DNA from: Prevotellaceae bacterium UBA1716
GTDB lineage: Bacteria > Bacteroidota > Bacteroidia > Bacteroidales > Bacteroidaceae
Reading direction: 5' to 3'
Assembly (NCBI GenBank): GCA_002317225.1
Contig: DCIW01000147.1
Coordinates: forward strand, 1-13,107
DNA length: 13,107 nucleotides
Under the pieces are notes generated by a model. That model was not told where the DNA came from and ran no database searches. It was given only the letters and a program-made list of their open reading frames with translations. The translations under genes were made by a program, and so were the position numbers. Positions 1-7,814 of the stretch are shown piece after piece; position 1 is the stretch's first letter, and each line of letters starts with the position of its first letter.

Positions 1-521
1 TTGTAGGCAAGGAAGAAGTTCTTCCAAAAGATATCGTTTGGCATTTCATCGGACATTTGCAGACTAACAAGGTCAAGTACATAGCACCATTTATATCTCT
101 CATTCATGCAGTGGATACGATGAAACTGCTGAAGGAGATTGATAAACAAGCTGCTAAGGTTGGTCGCACTATCAATTGCCTCCTTCAAATGCATATTGCT
201 CAAGAAGAGACTAAGTTCGGTTTCACTCCAGATGAACTTCGCACTATGCTTGCAGAAGGCGAATGGAAGGAGATGAAGAATGTTCAGATTGCAGGTCTTA
301 TGTGCATGGCTACCAATACTGATGACGAAGAACAGATAAAAGGCGAGTTTCATCTTGCCCGTACAATATTTGACTCGGTAAAGTCTGAGTACTTTGCTGA
401 GGATAAGAACTTTAAGGAATTGTCGATGGGTATGAGCGGCGACTATTTGCTTGCAATAGAAGAGGGTAGTACACTTGTACGAGTTGGCAGTAAGATATTT
501 GGCAATAGGGTCTATCTATAG
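1..521 (+). CDS. yggS: YggS/PLPBP family pyridoxal phosphate homeostasis protein, 5' truncated
   Basis: The 3' part of a PLP-binding homeostasis protein (YggS/PROSC family), which binds pyridoxal 5'-phosphate in the cytosol and influences vitamin B6 and amino-acid balance without a known catalytic reaction. The frame is open from base 3 and gives 172 residues before the TAG stop. The family is usually about 220-230 residues, so some 50 N-terminal residues, including the PLP-binding lysine, lie outside the window. Visible hallmarks are the WHFIGHLQTNK segment near the start, IHAVDT, GLMCMA, and the C-terminal SMGMSGDY and VRVGSKIFGNR stretches that hold the cofactor phosphate in this family. 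An in-frame TTG at 57 falls inside the conserved WHFIGHLQTNK motif, so it is not the true start. The Crp-like gene follows after 77 nt. Family assignment is firm; the exact physiological role is inferred from the family. Confidence 0.93.
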   Translation, partial: VGKEEVLPKDIVWHFIGHLQTNKVKYIAPFISLIHAVDTMKLLKEIDKQAAKVGRTINCLLQMHIAQEETKFGFTPDELRTMLAEGEWKEMKNVQIAGLMCMATNTDDEEQIKGEFHLARTIFDSVKSEYFAEDKNFKELSMGMSGDYLLAIEEGSTLVRVGSKIFGNRVYL

Positions 522-598
522 GACCCTAAGCCTTTGTCTCAAGAACCTATGTTAATATAATGAAATACGATAAACACAAATAACTAAGAATTATTACT

Positions 599-1192
599 AT
601 GGAACAAATTAAAGATGTGGCACGAGAAATATGTGCTGCCTACAATGTAAAACTATCTCCTGAAGGATTATCAAACTTCGCAAGTATCCTTCAACCACAA
701 AAACTTTTACGAGGAAAGACTCCTTTCCCAAAGGGAGAAGTGTGCCCTTGTATGTATTATGTGAAGCGTGGACTTGTGCTCCAGCATTATGAAAAGAATG
801 GAATGGATGTTGTTGAACATATCTCGCATGAGGGCGATATGGTCATCTGTATCGAAAGTTATTTCATGCAAGAACCTTCATATCTTGAGGTTCATACTCT
901 CGAACCAAGCACTCTCTACGGCATTCCTTATAAAGAAATGATGGAATTGGCACGAACATCATTCGAGATTTGTCAGTTTATCTTTGCCATCCAACAGCGT
1001 TCGCTTATTATCTCGCAGCGTAAGGCAGATATGCTTCGCTTTGAGACTGCAAAACAGCGATATGTGCGTACCGTAAAAGAAAATCCGGAACTTGTTCGTC
1101 GTTCTCCGCTTCATTATGTGGCTTCATTGCTTCAGATGAAACCTGAAACTTTGAGTCGTGTAAGAACTCAAGTGATGGAAGAAGGGTTGTAA
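599..1192 (+). CDS. Crp/Fnr family transcriptional regulator
   Basis: A 197-residue protein with the two-part layout of Crp/Fnr regulators. An N-terminal cyclic-nucleotide-binding-type beta-barrel (about residues 25-120) includes the turn KRGLVLQHYEKNG and EGDMV. A long connecting helix (about 120-148) leads to a short C-terminal helix-turn-helix (about 150-193), whose recognition part reads VASLLQMKPETLSRVR. The winged-helix region is short, as is common for Bacteroidetes members. I do not see the E. coli CRP arginine/serine cAMP-binding signature, so the ligand is unknown. Cysteines at 49 and 51 are a CPC pair in the barrel; there is no FNR-type N-terminal cysteine cluster. The ATG at 599 is the first start in frame that keeps the whole domain. 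No good Bacteroidetes promoter (TAnnTTTG) was found in the 77 nt upstream. The gene converges on the lipoprotein gene; the 68-nt gap (1193-1260) is very A/T-rich with no clear hairpin. Confidence 0.88.
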   Translation: MEQIKDVAREICAAYNVKLSPEGLSNFASILQPQKLLRGKTPFPKGEVCPCMYYVKRGLVLQHYEKNGMDVVEHISHEGDMVICIESYFMQEPSYLEVHTLEPSTLYGIPYKEMMELARTSFEICQFIFAIQQRSLIISQRKADMLRFETAKQRYVRTVKENPELVRRSPLHYVASLLQMKPETLSRVRTQVMEEGL

Positions 1193-1260
1193 GGAAGAAA
1201 AAAATAAAAAAATAAATTTTGTCTTAGTTACAATCTGTATAATCATAACACAAATAATTA

Positions 1261-2718
1261 TTATTCTACAAACTCATAGCAACCAGCATCGGGGTGATCA
1301 GTTTTTCTGATTACTCCGTTTTTGTCTTTCTTATAGTTCTTGGAATAAGTAGGGTTGCCAATATTGCGTGCACGAGAAAGTGTATCGAGACGGAAGTTGT
1401 AAATAAAATTATCATTATCAATGTTTCTGAAATTTGTTGCACCACAAGTGATTGAATCCTTATGTTCTATGGCACAATCAACAAAGAGATTTGATGCACC
1501 TGTAGTGTCTGTTCGAACAAGACAGTTGTTGAACTGTACATTGAATGCAATATTATCAGATTCCTCTCCATTCTCATTTACATAACGAGTTCCCATGATC
1601 TCATCTTCTGATTGTCCTGTGATGATGCTATTGTTGAATGTAAGTTTATTGAGAGGATAAGCATAATCTTCATCAACATTTGTGAACCAAAGTGCACAGC
1701 CGCTATCGCTTGACCAAGGATAGAACTGGGCAATAGTAGTATGCGTGAACTGGTAAGTACCACCAAACAACTGCACACATACTGTTCCCGCATTTGAGAA
1801 TTGTGAGTTCGACACGTTGATTTTATTGCAAACCGAAGTAAGGCAATAGTTCTGCATGTTATGGATCGAACTATTTCGGATAGAGAGTTTCTGTTCGTCC
1901 TCACCCGAATAAACACATTCGATGCCGAAGTTGGCACCATGCATATCAACATAAGATAGCTCATTATCAACACTTTCGCTGAAGAACACTACACCTTCCC
2001 ATTGTCCGTCGAGGCGGTCGTAGGGTAGATACCAAAACATCTTGTCTGTTCTGTCGCCTCGCATGGTAATAGGCTTGTCAAGTGTTCCGATTGCTTCTAA
2101 AGTGCCGTGTACATCGAGTTCTGCTCCCGAATGGAAACAGAGTGTAGTACCTGGTGCGAGAGTTAATGTCACGTTTTCCTTTACAACAAGACTATCATAA
2201 ATGACGTAAGGCTTTGCAGATGAAAGTGTTGTATCCTTATCCAATACAACATCTTTCATTATGATAACGTCCTGTCCGAATGCTTCAAGAATGACTTTAT
2301 GGCGTTTACCATTCTCTTGTGTGAACATGATTGAGTCCTTGACAAGTATAGGAGAGTCTTCATCTTGTGGATTGGCAGTGATTTCAACAAATATGAAGAT
2401 ACTATCTTCCTTCAATATGTTTATGTTCGAGAATTGAGTTCCGTATTGGCCATCAACATTTATGCGGAAACCATTTTTGCCTCCACTTGCAAGTCTAATG
2501 TCTGTAAGTTTCACACCCTTATCATTTCGGTTATAGACCTGAAAGTTTTTAGTGCTTGAACCAATAGTTGAGAATACGGTATCAAACGCAATTGTATCTT
2601 TTGAGAAAGAAATCAATGCGTTTGAATCAACCGTGAATTGCTCTTCGTCGCTACAACTGAACAGGAACATAAATGCTCCTATTAATAATATATAAGGTGT
2701 AATCTTCTTCATAAACAT
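1261..2718 (-). CDS. Predicted outer-membrane lipoprotein with Ig-like and right-handed parallel beta-helix regions
   Basis: A 485-residue secreted lipoprotein of unknown specific function. The N-terminus (MKK, a hydrophobic stretch, then LFSC) is a type II signal peptide with the lipid-bearing cysteine at residue 22; SDEE follows, an acidic tail typical of Bacteroidetes surface lipoproteins. Residues about 30-150 resemble a beta-sandwich/Ig-like domain (NFQVYNRNDKGVKLTDI, FIFVEITANP). Residues about 175-480 look like parallel beta-helix coils: LTLAPGTTLCFHSGAELDVHGTL, then repeated short N-S-x-I/F turns (IRNSSIHNM, VSNSQFSNA, FNNSIITG, FNNCLVRT). The end, HPDAGCYEF, matches the DxGxYE closing motif common in such helices. 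Ten cysteines follow the lipid cysteine. The ATG at 2718 is the longest choice; the ATG at 2712 (MKK) is equally plausible and gives a more typical signal peptide. A hairpin with a T-tract abuts the start. It could bind or process polysaccharide, but no catalytic residues can be assigned. Confidence 0.85.
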   Translation of the reverse strand: MFMKKITPYILLIGAFMFLFSCSDEEQFTVDSNALISFSKDTIAFDTVFSTIGSSTKNFQVYNRNDKGVKLTDIRLASGGKNGFRINVDGQYGTQFSNINILKEDSIFIFVEITANPQDEDSPILVKDSIMFTQENGKRHKVILEAFGQDVIIMKDVVLDKDTTLSSAKPYVIYDSLVVKENVTLTLAPGTTLCFHSGAELDVHGTLEAIGTLDKPITMRGDRTDKMFWYLPYDRLDGQWEGVVFFSESVDNELSYVDMHGANFGIECVYSGEDEQKLSIRNSSIHNMQNYCLTSVCNKINVSNSQFSNAGTVCVQLFGGTYQFTHTTIAQFYPWSSDSGCALWFTNVDEDYAYPLNKLTFNNSIITGQSEDEIMGTRYVNENGEESDNIAFNVQFNNCLVRTDTTGASNLFVDCAIEHKDSITCGATNFRNIDNDNFIYNFRLDTLSRARNIGNPTYSKNYKKDKNGVIRKTDHPDAGCYEFVE

Positions 2719-2772
2719 AAAAAAGGGGTAAATAACCGCCTATACATTTATAAACGAATTATTTACCCTTTT
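2719..2772 (-). terminator. Hairpin plus T-tract abutting the lipoprotein start codon
   Basis: On the - strand an inverted repeat with arms at 2759-2772 and 2721-2735 (AAAAGGG-TAAATAA against TTATTTACCCCTTTT, one bulged base) closes a 23-nt loop. It runs straight into six T residues (A at 2719-2724 on the + strand, overlapping the base of the stem). This has the form of an intrinsic terminator, which would end transcripts from the flavoprotein fusion gene 88 nt upstream. The next base after the T-tract begins the ATG of the lipoprotein gene, so the structure may also act as an attenuator or cover the ribosome-binding region. The stem is A/T-rich, so strength is uncertain. Confidence 0.5.
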
Positions 2773-2860
2773 ATTGTGTCACCACTCCTATATTGTCTAC
2801 CCAAGTTGCTTAATGTAAACAATATTCTTATCCTTTGGGGAAGGAATGGAGGAGTTTTTA

Positions 2861-5203
2861 TTATTTGCTCAACATCTCATGCATGTTTGCAGCAGCCTTA
2901 CGACCGTCACCCATAGCGAGGATAACTGTAGCACCACCACGAACGATATCACCACCAGCAAAGATTGTTGGGATTGATGACTGCATGTTATCGTTAACGG
3001 CAATAGTGTTCTTGCGACCAAGTTCGAGACCCTTGATAGAAGTAGGAACGAGTGGGTTTGGAGAAACACCAACTGCCACGATAACCTGATCACAATCGAT
3101 TGTGATACGCTTACCTGTATCTACAGGACTGCGACGGCCTGAAGCATCTGGTTCACCAAGTTCCATAACAGCGAGAACTGCCTGCTTTACTGCACCATTC
3201 TCATCTGCGAGATACTCAACTGGGTTGTGAAGAGTCATGAAGTTGATACCTTCTTCCTTAGCATGCTTAACTTCCTCAGCACGAGCAGGGAGCTCTGCAT
3301 CCGAACGACGATAAACGAGAGTTACGTTTGCACCAAGACGCTTTGCTGTACGAACAGAGTCCATAGCAGTATTACCACCACCGACTACCATAACGTTCTT
3401 GCCAAGGTTCATAGGTGTGTCAGTCTTAGGATTTGAAGCATCCATGAGGTTCACACGAGTAAGGTACTCGTTTGAAGACATGATATTGATGAAGTTTTCA
3501 CCTGGAATGTTCATAAAGTTTGGAAGACCAGCACCTGATGCAACAAAGATACCCTTGAAACCTTCAGCCTCGAGTTCTGCAACAGAGATAGACTTACCAA
3601 CGATAACGTCTGTCTGGAAGTGAACGCCCATCTTGCGGAGGTTCTCAATTTCAACGTCAACGATAGCGTTTGGAAGACGGAATTCAGGAATACCATACTT
3701 GAGCACACCACCGATTTCGTGAAGTGCCTCGAATACGAATACTTCGTAACCCTTCTTAATCATATCGCCTGCGAATGAAAGACCAGCAGGACCTGAACCT
3801 ACGACTGCTACCTTGATTCCGTTAGAAGGTGCAACCTCAGGGAGAGACATCTGACCAGACTGACGCTCATAGTCAGCAGCGAAACGCTCGAGATAACCGA
3901 TAGCAACTGCTGGTTCGTTCATCTTGAGGTGGATACACTTGCTTTCGCACTGCTTCTCCTGTGGACAAACACGACCACAAACTGCAGGGAGTGCTGAAGT
4001 GTTCTTAAGAACCTTTGCTGCAGCGAGGAACTGTCCACGCTCAATGTTCTTGATGAATGAAGGGATATTGATATTTACAGGACAACCCTCTACACATGAA
4101 GGATTTGCACAGTCGAGACAACGCTTAGCCTCAGTCATAGCCATCTCCTTAGTAAGACCCTTGTTAACTTCCTCAAGACGAGTAGTTGCACGATATACTG
4201 GGTCGAGTTCTGGCATCTTGACACGCTCAATCTGAGTACGCTCCTTTGGCTTCATCGACTTGCGAAGTTCGTCACGCCATTCAGCCTTGCGATCAGTAAG
4301 GATTTCGATAGTGTCGTTTGTTGGATCATCATCCATAACAACATCAGTAGTCTCATTGAGTACAACATCTTCATCTGCATAGCAGTGAGCCTCAAGCTGT
4401 TCCATCTCTTCCTTCTCTGCTGCCTTGAATGTACCCATACGCTTGAACATTTCGTCCCAGTCAACGAGTGCACCATCAAATTCAGGACCATCGATGCAGA
4501 CGAACTTAGTCTTTCCACCGATTGTGAGACGACAAGCACCACACATACCTGTACCATCGACCATGATAGTATTGAGCGAAACATCAGTTGAAATGCCATA
4601 CTTCTGAGTCATGAGGCAAGAGAACTTCATCATGATTGGAGGACCAATAGCAAATGCCTTGTCGATGTGCTCCTGCTGGCAGAACTTCTCGATACCTACA
4701 GTCACAACACCCTTTTCACCCTTTGAACCGTCATCTGTCATGATGATTACCTCGTCTGAAGACTCACGAATTTCATCTTCCATAATAACGAGTTCGGCAG
4801 TACGGCCAGCAATTACAGAAAGTACGCGGTTGCCTGCAGCCTTGAGACCACGGATGATAGGGAGCATTGGAGCAGCACCGAGACCACCACAAGCACAGAT
4901 AACTGTACCGAAGTTCTCGATGTGTGTAGGGTTACCGAGTGGACCTACTACGTCTGCAATCTCTTCGCCCTCATTCTTCATGCAGAGCTTAGTTGATGAC
5001 ATACCCACCATCTGGATGACGAGTGTGATTGTGCCTGCCTCAATGTTTGCATCTGCAATTGTGAGTGGCATACGCTCTGAGTGCTTATCCACGCGGACGA
5101 TAACGAAGTTACCTGGCTTGCGGCTCTTTGCGATCAATGGAGCCTCAATCTCAAGACAGAAAACCTTCTCAGAGAATTGTTGTTTCTTTACAATCTTGTA
5201 CAT
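2861..5203 (-). CDS. Fused NfnA/NfnB-type (SudB-SudA, GltD-like) NAD(P)H-ferredoxin iron-sulfur flavoprotein
   Basis: A 780-residue fusion of two flavoenzyme subunits that are often separate genes. Residues 1-275 match the ferredoxin-NADP reductase-like small subunit (NfnA/SudB, also like the DHODB electron-transfer subunit). This part has the FAD motif RMPLTIAD (44-51), the nucleotide-binding CACGGLGAAP (103-112), and a [2Fe-2S] site D216...C221-x2-C224...C236. After an acidic linker (about 280-305), residues 330-780 match GltD/NfnB. This half has two cysteine sets for [4Fe-4S] clusters (C362, C365, C370, C374; C409, C413, C419, C423), the FAD-binding GSGPAG (469-474), the second dinucleotide fold VVGGGNTAMD (606-615) and the closing FAGGDIVRG. 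The family either bifurcates electrons between NADH, NADPH and ferredoxin or supplies reductant to glutamate synthase. No gltB or pyrD lies in the window, and the D-C-C-C cluster set favours the Nfn reading. The gene starts 67 nt after serS with no promoter seen between, so co-transcription is likely. Automated names such as 'dihydroorotate dehydrogenase B subunit/glutamate synthase' are common for this fusion. Confidence 0.9.
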   Translation of the reverse strand: MYKIVKKQQFSEKVFCLEIEAPLIAKSRKPGNFVIVRVDKHSERMPLTIADANIEAGTITLVIQMVGMSSTKLCMKNEGEEIADVVGPLGNPTHIENFGTVICACGGLGAAPMLPIIRGLKAAGNRVLSVIAGRTAELVIMEDEIRESSDEVIIMTDDGSKGEKGVVTVGIEKFCQQEHIDKAFAIGPPIMMKFSCLMTQKYGISTDVSLNTIMVDGTGMCGACRLTIGGKTKFVCIDGPEFDGALVDWDEMFKRMGTFKAAEKEEMEQLEAHCYADEDVVLNETTDVVMDDDPTNDTIEILTDRKAEWRDELRKSMKPKERTQIERVKMPELDPVYRATTRLEEVNKGLTKEMAMTEAKRCLDCANPSCVEGCPVNINIPSFIKNIERGQFLAAAKVLKNTSALPAVCGRVCPQEKQCESKCIHLKMNEPAVAIGYLERFAADYERQSGQMSLPEVAPSNGIKVAVVGSGPAGLSFAGDMIKKGYEVFVFEALHEIGGVLKYGIPEFRLPNAIVDVEIENLRKMGVHFQTDVIVGKSISVAELEAEGFKGIFVASGAGLPNFMNIPGENFINIMSSNEYLTRVNLMDASNPKTDTPMNLGKNVMVVGGGNTAMDSVRTAKRLGANVTLVYRRSDAELPARAEEVKHAKEEGINFMTLHNPVEYLADENGAVKQAVLAVMELGEPDASGRRSPVDTGKRITIDCDQVIVAVGVSPNPLVPTSIKGLELGRKNTIAVNDNMQSSIPTIFAGGDIVRGGATVILAMGDGRKAAANMHEMLSK

Positions 5204-5270
5204 AAAAATACTTATTGGTTTGTTGGTTGTATTTTGTATTTTAGAATTACGTTTTTACCTATGACTCGAA

Positions 5271-6587
5271 TTAGTCAATATACTCAAATCCTGTGAATGG
5301 AATCAATGCCTGTGGCATGCGTATACCCTTCTCAGTCTGGAAGTTTTCGAGGATTGAAGCGACTATACGTGGAAGTGCGAGTGCTGAACCATTGAGAGTG
5401 TGGCAAAGCTGTACTTTCTTGTCAGCATTACGATAGCGGCACTTGAGACGGTTTGCCTGATATGTATCGAAGTTAGAAACAGAAGAAACTTCAAGCCAAC
5501 GGCCCTGAGCTTCTGAATATACTTCAAAGTCGTAACAGATAGCAGAAGTGAAACTCTGGTCACCACCGCAAAGACGGAGAATACGATATGGGAGTTCAAG
5601 TTTCTGAAGAAGTCCTTCTACGTGAGCAAGCATCTCCTTGTGGCTTTCTGCTGAATGCTCTGGAGTGTCAATACGAACAATCTCAATCTTTGAGAACTCG
5701 TGAAGACGGTTAAGACCACGAACGTCCTTTCCATAAGAACCTGCCTCACGACGGAAACACTGAGTGTAAGCACAATTCTTGATTGGCAACTGCTTCTCAT
5801 CAAGAATTACATCACGATAAATGTTTGTTACTGGAACTTCAGCAGTAGGGATGAGATAGAGGTCGTCAATCTCACAATGGTACATCTGGCCTTCCTTGTC
5901 AGGAAGCTGACCAGTACCATAACCTGAAGCTGCGTTAACTACTGTAGGAGGCATGATTTCTGTATAGCCAGCCTTGTTTGCCTCAGAGAGGAAGAAGTTG
6001 ATGAGGGCACGCTGAAGTTGTGCACCCTTACCAGTATATACTGGGAAACCAGCACCTGTAATCTTAACGCCAAGGTCGAAGTCGATGAGATTGTACTTCT
6101 TGGCAAGTTCCCAGTGAGGAAGCTTAGCCTCATCGTTAGCAGGATTGCAGTCCCAATTGCCAACTGTATCCTTACCTTCAACACACTCCTTAAGATTAGA
6201 CTTAACTACCCAGTTGTCCTCGGCACAATGACCTTCAGGAACTTCATCGTAAGGAATGTTAGGGATAGTGCAGAGGTGGGCAGTAATTGCCTTTTCTGCC
6301 TCAACCTTCTTCTGCTCGAGTTCTGCAGCAACAGCCTTAAGTTTTGCAACTTCTGCCTTTGCAGCTTCTGCAGCTTCCTTCTGACCAGCCTTCATGAGTT
6401 TGCCGATTTCAGTAGCATACTTCTTGCTTTCTGCAAGAGTGGCATCGAGTTGAGTCTGAGCATCACGACGTGTCTTATCGATAGTCATAGCCTTCTCAAC
6501 TGCTTCCTTGGCACCCTTGAAGCATTTCTTCTCAAGACCGGCAATTACACGGTCGGTCTCTTCAGTGATTTGTTTAATTGTAAGCAT
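5271..6587 (-). CDS. serS: Seryl-tRNA synthetase
   Basis: A class II aminoacyl-tRNA synthetase that charges tRNA-Ser (and tRNA-Sec where present) with serine in the cytosol. At 438 residues it has the usual family length. The N-terminal helical arm (about residues 28-105, rich in K/E/A and predicted coiled coil) is the long hairpin that grips the tRNA-Ser variable arm. The catalytic core has the serine-site TAEVPVTN (248-255), motif 2 CFRREAGSYGKDVRGLNRLHEF (277-298, FRRE at 278-281) and motif 3 around HTLNGSALALPRIVASILEN (396-415). The ATG at 6587 begins the canonical N-terminus MLTIKQI. A probable -7 promoter box lies about 64 nt upstream. The flavoprotein fusion gene follows after 67 nt. 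Confidence 0.98.
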   Translation of the reverse strand: MLTIKQITEETDRVIAGLEKKCFKGAKEAVEKAMTIDKTRRDAQTQLDATLAESKKYATEIGKLMKAGQKEAAEAAKAEVAKLKAVAAELEQKKVEAEKAITAHLCTIPNIPYDEVPEGHCAEDNWVVKSNLKECVEGKDTVGNWDCNPANDEAKLPHWELAKKYNLIDFDLGVKITGAGFPVYTGKGAQLQRALINFFLSEANKAGYTEIMPPTVVNAASGYGTGQLPDKEGQMYHCEIDDLYLIPTAEVPVTNIYRDVILDEKQLPIKNCAYTQCFRREAGSYGKDVRGLNRLHEFSKIEIVRIDTPEHSAESHKEMLAHVEGLLQKLELPYRILRLCGGDQSFTSAICYDFEVYSEAQGRWLEVSSVSNFDTYQANRLKCRYRNADKKVQLCHTLNGSALALPRIVASILENFQTEKGIRMPQALIPFTGFEYID

Positions 6588-6624
6588 TGTATTATAATCT
6601 TTTTACTTTAATTATCATTTTATA

Positions 6625-6642
6625 TTACGCATGTACGCGTAA
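6625..6642. other. Short perfect inverted repeat in the serS leader
   Basis: TTACGC, six bases, GCGTAA. It is a perfect 6-bp palindromic arm pair between the candidate serS -7 box and the serS start codon. It would sit at the very 5' end of the serS transcript or overlap the transcription start, so it could be an operator or a small 5' hairpin. Nothing identifies a binding protein. Confidence 0.4.
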
Positions 6643-6650
6643 AACGGCTA

Positions 6651-6658
6651 CAAAGTTA
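6651..6658 (-). promoter_or_regulatory. Candidate serS promoter -7 box (TAACTTTG)
   Basis: Read on the - strand the bases are TAACTTTG, matching the Bacteroidetes -7 consensus TAnnTTTG. No TTTG was found at the expected -33 distance (19-21 nt), so this rests on one box. It would start transcription near 6645, giving a leader of about 58 nt before serS. Confidence 0.38.
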
Positions 6659-6685
6659 AACAAATTTTATGACATACACCTTATA

Positions 6686-6722
6686 TTATAATAAAAAAGA
6701 AAGAACAAAGCCGAAACTTTGT
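6686..6722 (-). terminator. Intrinsic terminator after the Gfo/Idh/MocA oxidoreductase gene
   Basis: On the - strand a perfect 6-bp stem ACAAAG/CTTTGT (6717-6722 and 6705-6710) encloses a 6-nt loop TTTCGG. A T-rich run (TTCTTTCTTTTTTA) follows. It begins 29 nt past the oxidoreductase stop codon and would separate that gene from serS. Confidence 0.55.
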
Positions 6723-6751
6723 CCATTTTGCTATATAATTGCTCTCGACAA

Positions 6752-7750
6752 TTACCCAAATCGTCCTATGATCTTGTCCATAACCCAATTGACCGGCGTA
6801 GCAGAAATGCTGTCGCAATCGCATTCGCCCTTACCTTGCAAATACTCAACCACCTTTTTGATTAATGGTAATTGTACATGCTTCGGGTTAGGAATGTCGA
6901 AATATTCGATACCCGCCTCAGTATAAAGTTTAATTGGTTTGTAGTCAAACACAGAAAAGGTTATTGTACCTTTTGTTCCGACAATCAAGATTCTGTCTTT
7001 TCGTGCTGCTTCATGAGCAACAAAACACCAACTTGCCGATCCTTGAAGACCAGAGTGGAAACGATAAACAGCATTGAAGGTATCATCCACTTGATATAGT
7101 CCTCCACGATTGCAACAATAACCTTCAGCCTCAATGATGTCACCAAACATATACTGAAGCATATCGAGCTGATGCGAAGCAAGGTCGTAGAAGTATCCTC
7201 CGCCTCCCGCAACTTCAGGTTGAAGTCGCCAAGGCATATCCTTGCTACTATTATAATCAAGTTCGCGAGGAGGCACATGAAACTGTATCTGAACAGTCAG
7301 AAGTTTGCCTATATTTCCACTATAAGCAAGTTCTTTAACCTTTTGGAAATATGGGAGATATCGTCTATAATATGCAACAAAACAAGGCACATCGGTGAGT
7401 TGGCTGATACGATTGACACGAAGGCATTCGTTGTAATTACTTGCAAGTGGTTTCTCTACATAACAAGGTTTGCCCGCACGCATCGACATGATGGCATAAG
7501 TGGAGTGAGAGGATGGGGGAGTGGCGATATAAATTGCATTTACGTCAGGGTCGTTTACAAGCGACTGAGGATCGGTATAATACTTTTTTATATTATGACG
7601 CTGGGCATACGAACGTGCTTTCTCTTCATCACGACTCATCACAGCAACCACTTCCGAGCCCTCAATGAGTTCGAACGCAGGACCCGACTTGGTCTCAGTG
7701 ACCTCACCACAGCCAATAAAGCCCCATTTTACGGTTTCTAAACGTTTCAT
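6752..7750 (-). CDS. Gfo/Idh/MocA family NAD(P)-dependent oxidoreductase
   Basis: A 332-residue oxidoreductase of the glucose-fructose oxidoreductase/inositol dehydrogenase/MocA family, which usually oxidises or reduces sugars and sugar-like alcohols with NAD(P). The N-terminal Rossmann fold opens with WGFIGCGEV (residues 9-17, GxGxxG-like with the last glycine replaced). The family motif EKPL (99-102) carries the catalytic lysine K100. The C-terminal sheet domain has GGGGYFYDLASHQLDML (182-198), with D189 and H193 in the usual active-site spacing. The substrate cannot be told from sequence. I chose the ATG at 7750. A longer frame starts at 7849, but its extra 33 residues run through the divergent promoter region and look nothing like the family. 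A Bacteroidetes-type promoter sits about 37 nt upstream. A terminator follows, so the gene is probably monocistronic. Confidence 0.92.
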   Translation of the reverse strand: MKRLETVKWGFIGCGEVTETKSGPAFELIEGSEVVAVMSRDEEKARSYAQRHNIKKYYTDPQSLVNDPDVNAIYIATPPSSHSTYAIMSMRAGKPCYVEKPLASNYNECLRVNRISQLTDVPCFVAYYRRYLPYFQKVKELAYSGNIGKLLTVQIQFHVPPRELDYNSSKDMPWRLQPEVAGGGGYFYDLASHQLDMLQYMFGDIIEAEGYCCNRGGLYQVDDTFNAVYRFHSGLQGSASWCFVAHEAARKDRILIVGTKGTITFSVFDYKPIKLYTEAGIEYFDIPNPKHVQLPLIKKVVEYLQGKGECDCDSISATPVNWVMDKIIGRFG

Positions 7751-7782
7751 TATGTTGAATTTTCTTAAATGAGTGTTACTCA

Positions 7783-7814
7783 TTTGCAAAAGTACATCTT
7801 TTTTCCTATCTTTG
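7783..7814 (+). promoter_or_regulatory. Bacteroidetes-type promoter for the membrane protein-rlmD genes
   Basis: TTTG at 7783-7786, a 20-nt spacer, then TATCTTTG at 7807-7814, matching the -33 TTTG and -7 TAnnTTTG consensus of the primary sigma factor in this phylum. Transcription should start near 7820, leaving a leader of about 35 nt before the ATG at 7855. Confidence 0.75.

Noticed and set aside
1193..1260. Bidirectional terminator between the converging Crp-like and lipoprotein genes
   Set aside because: The gap is A/T-rich with runs of A on the + strand, but I found no stem longer than four base pairs, so it cannot be supported.
2861..5203. Reading the fusion as a dihydroorotate dehydrogenase electron-transfer subunit or as glutamate synthase small subunit alone
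   Set aside because: No pyrD or gltB is present nearby, and the chain contains both halves of an Nfn-type enzyme with all cluster ligands.
4611..5264. A 217-residue open frame on the + strand opposite the 5' part of the flavoprotein fusion gene
   Set aside because: It is antisense to a strongly conserved iron-sulfur flavoprotein, its translation has no recognisable domain, and no promoter or leader fits. It is a shadow of codon bias.
6018..6611. A 197-residue open frame on the + strand opposite serS
   Set aside because: The translation is a leucine/cysteine-rich mirror of the synthetase coiled-coil codons, with no independent support.
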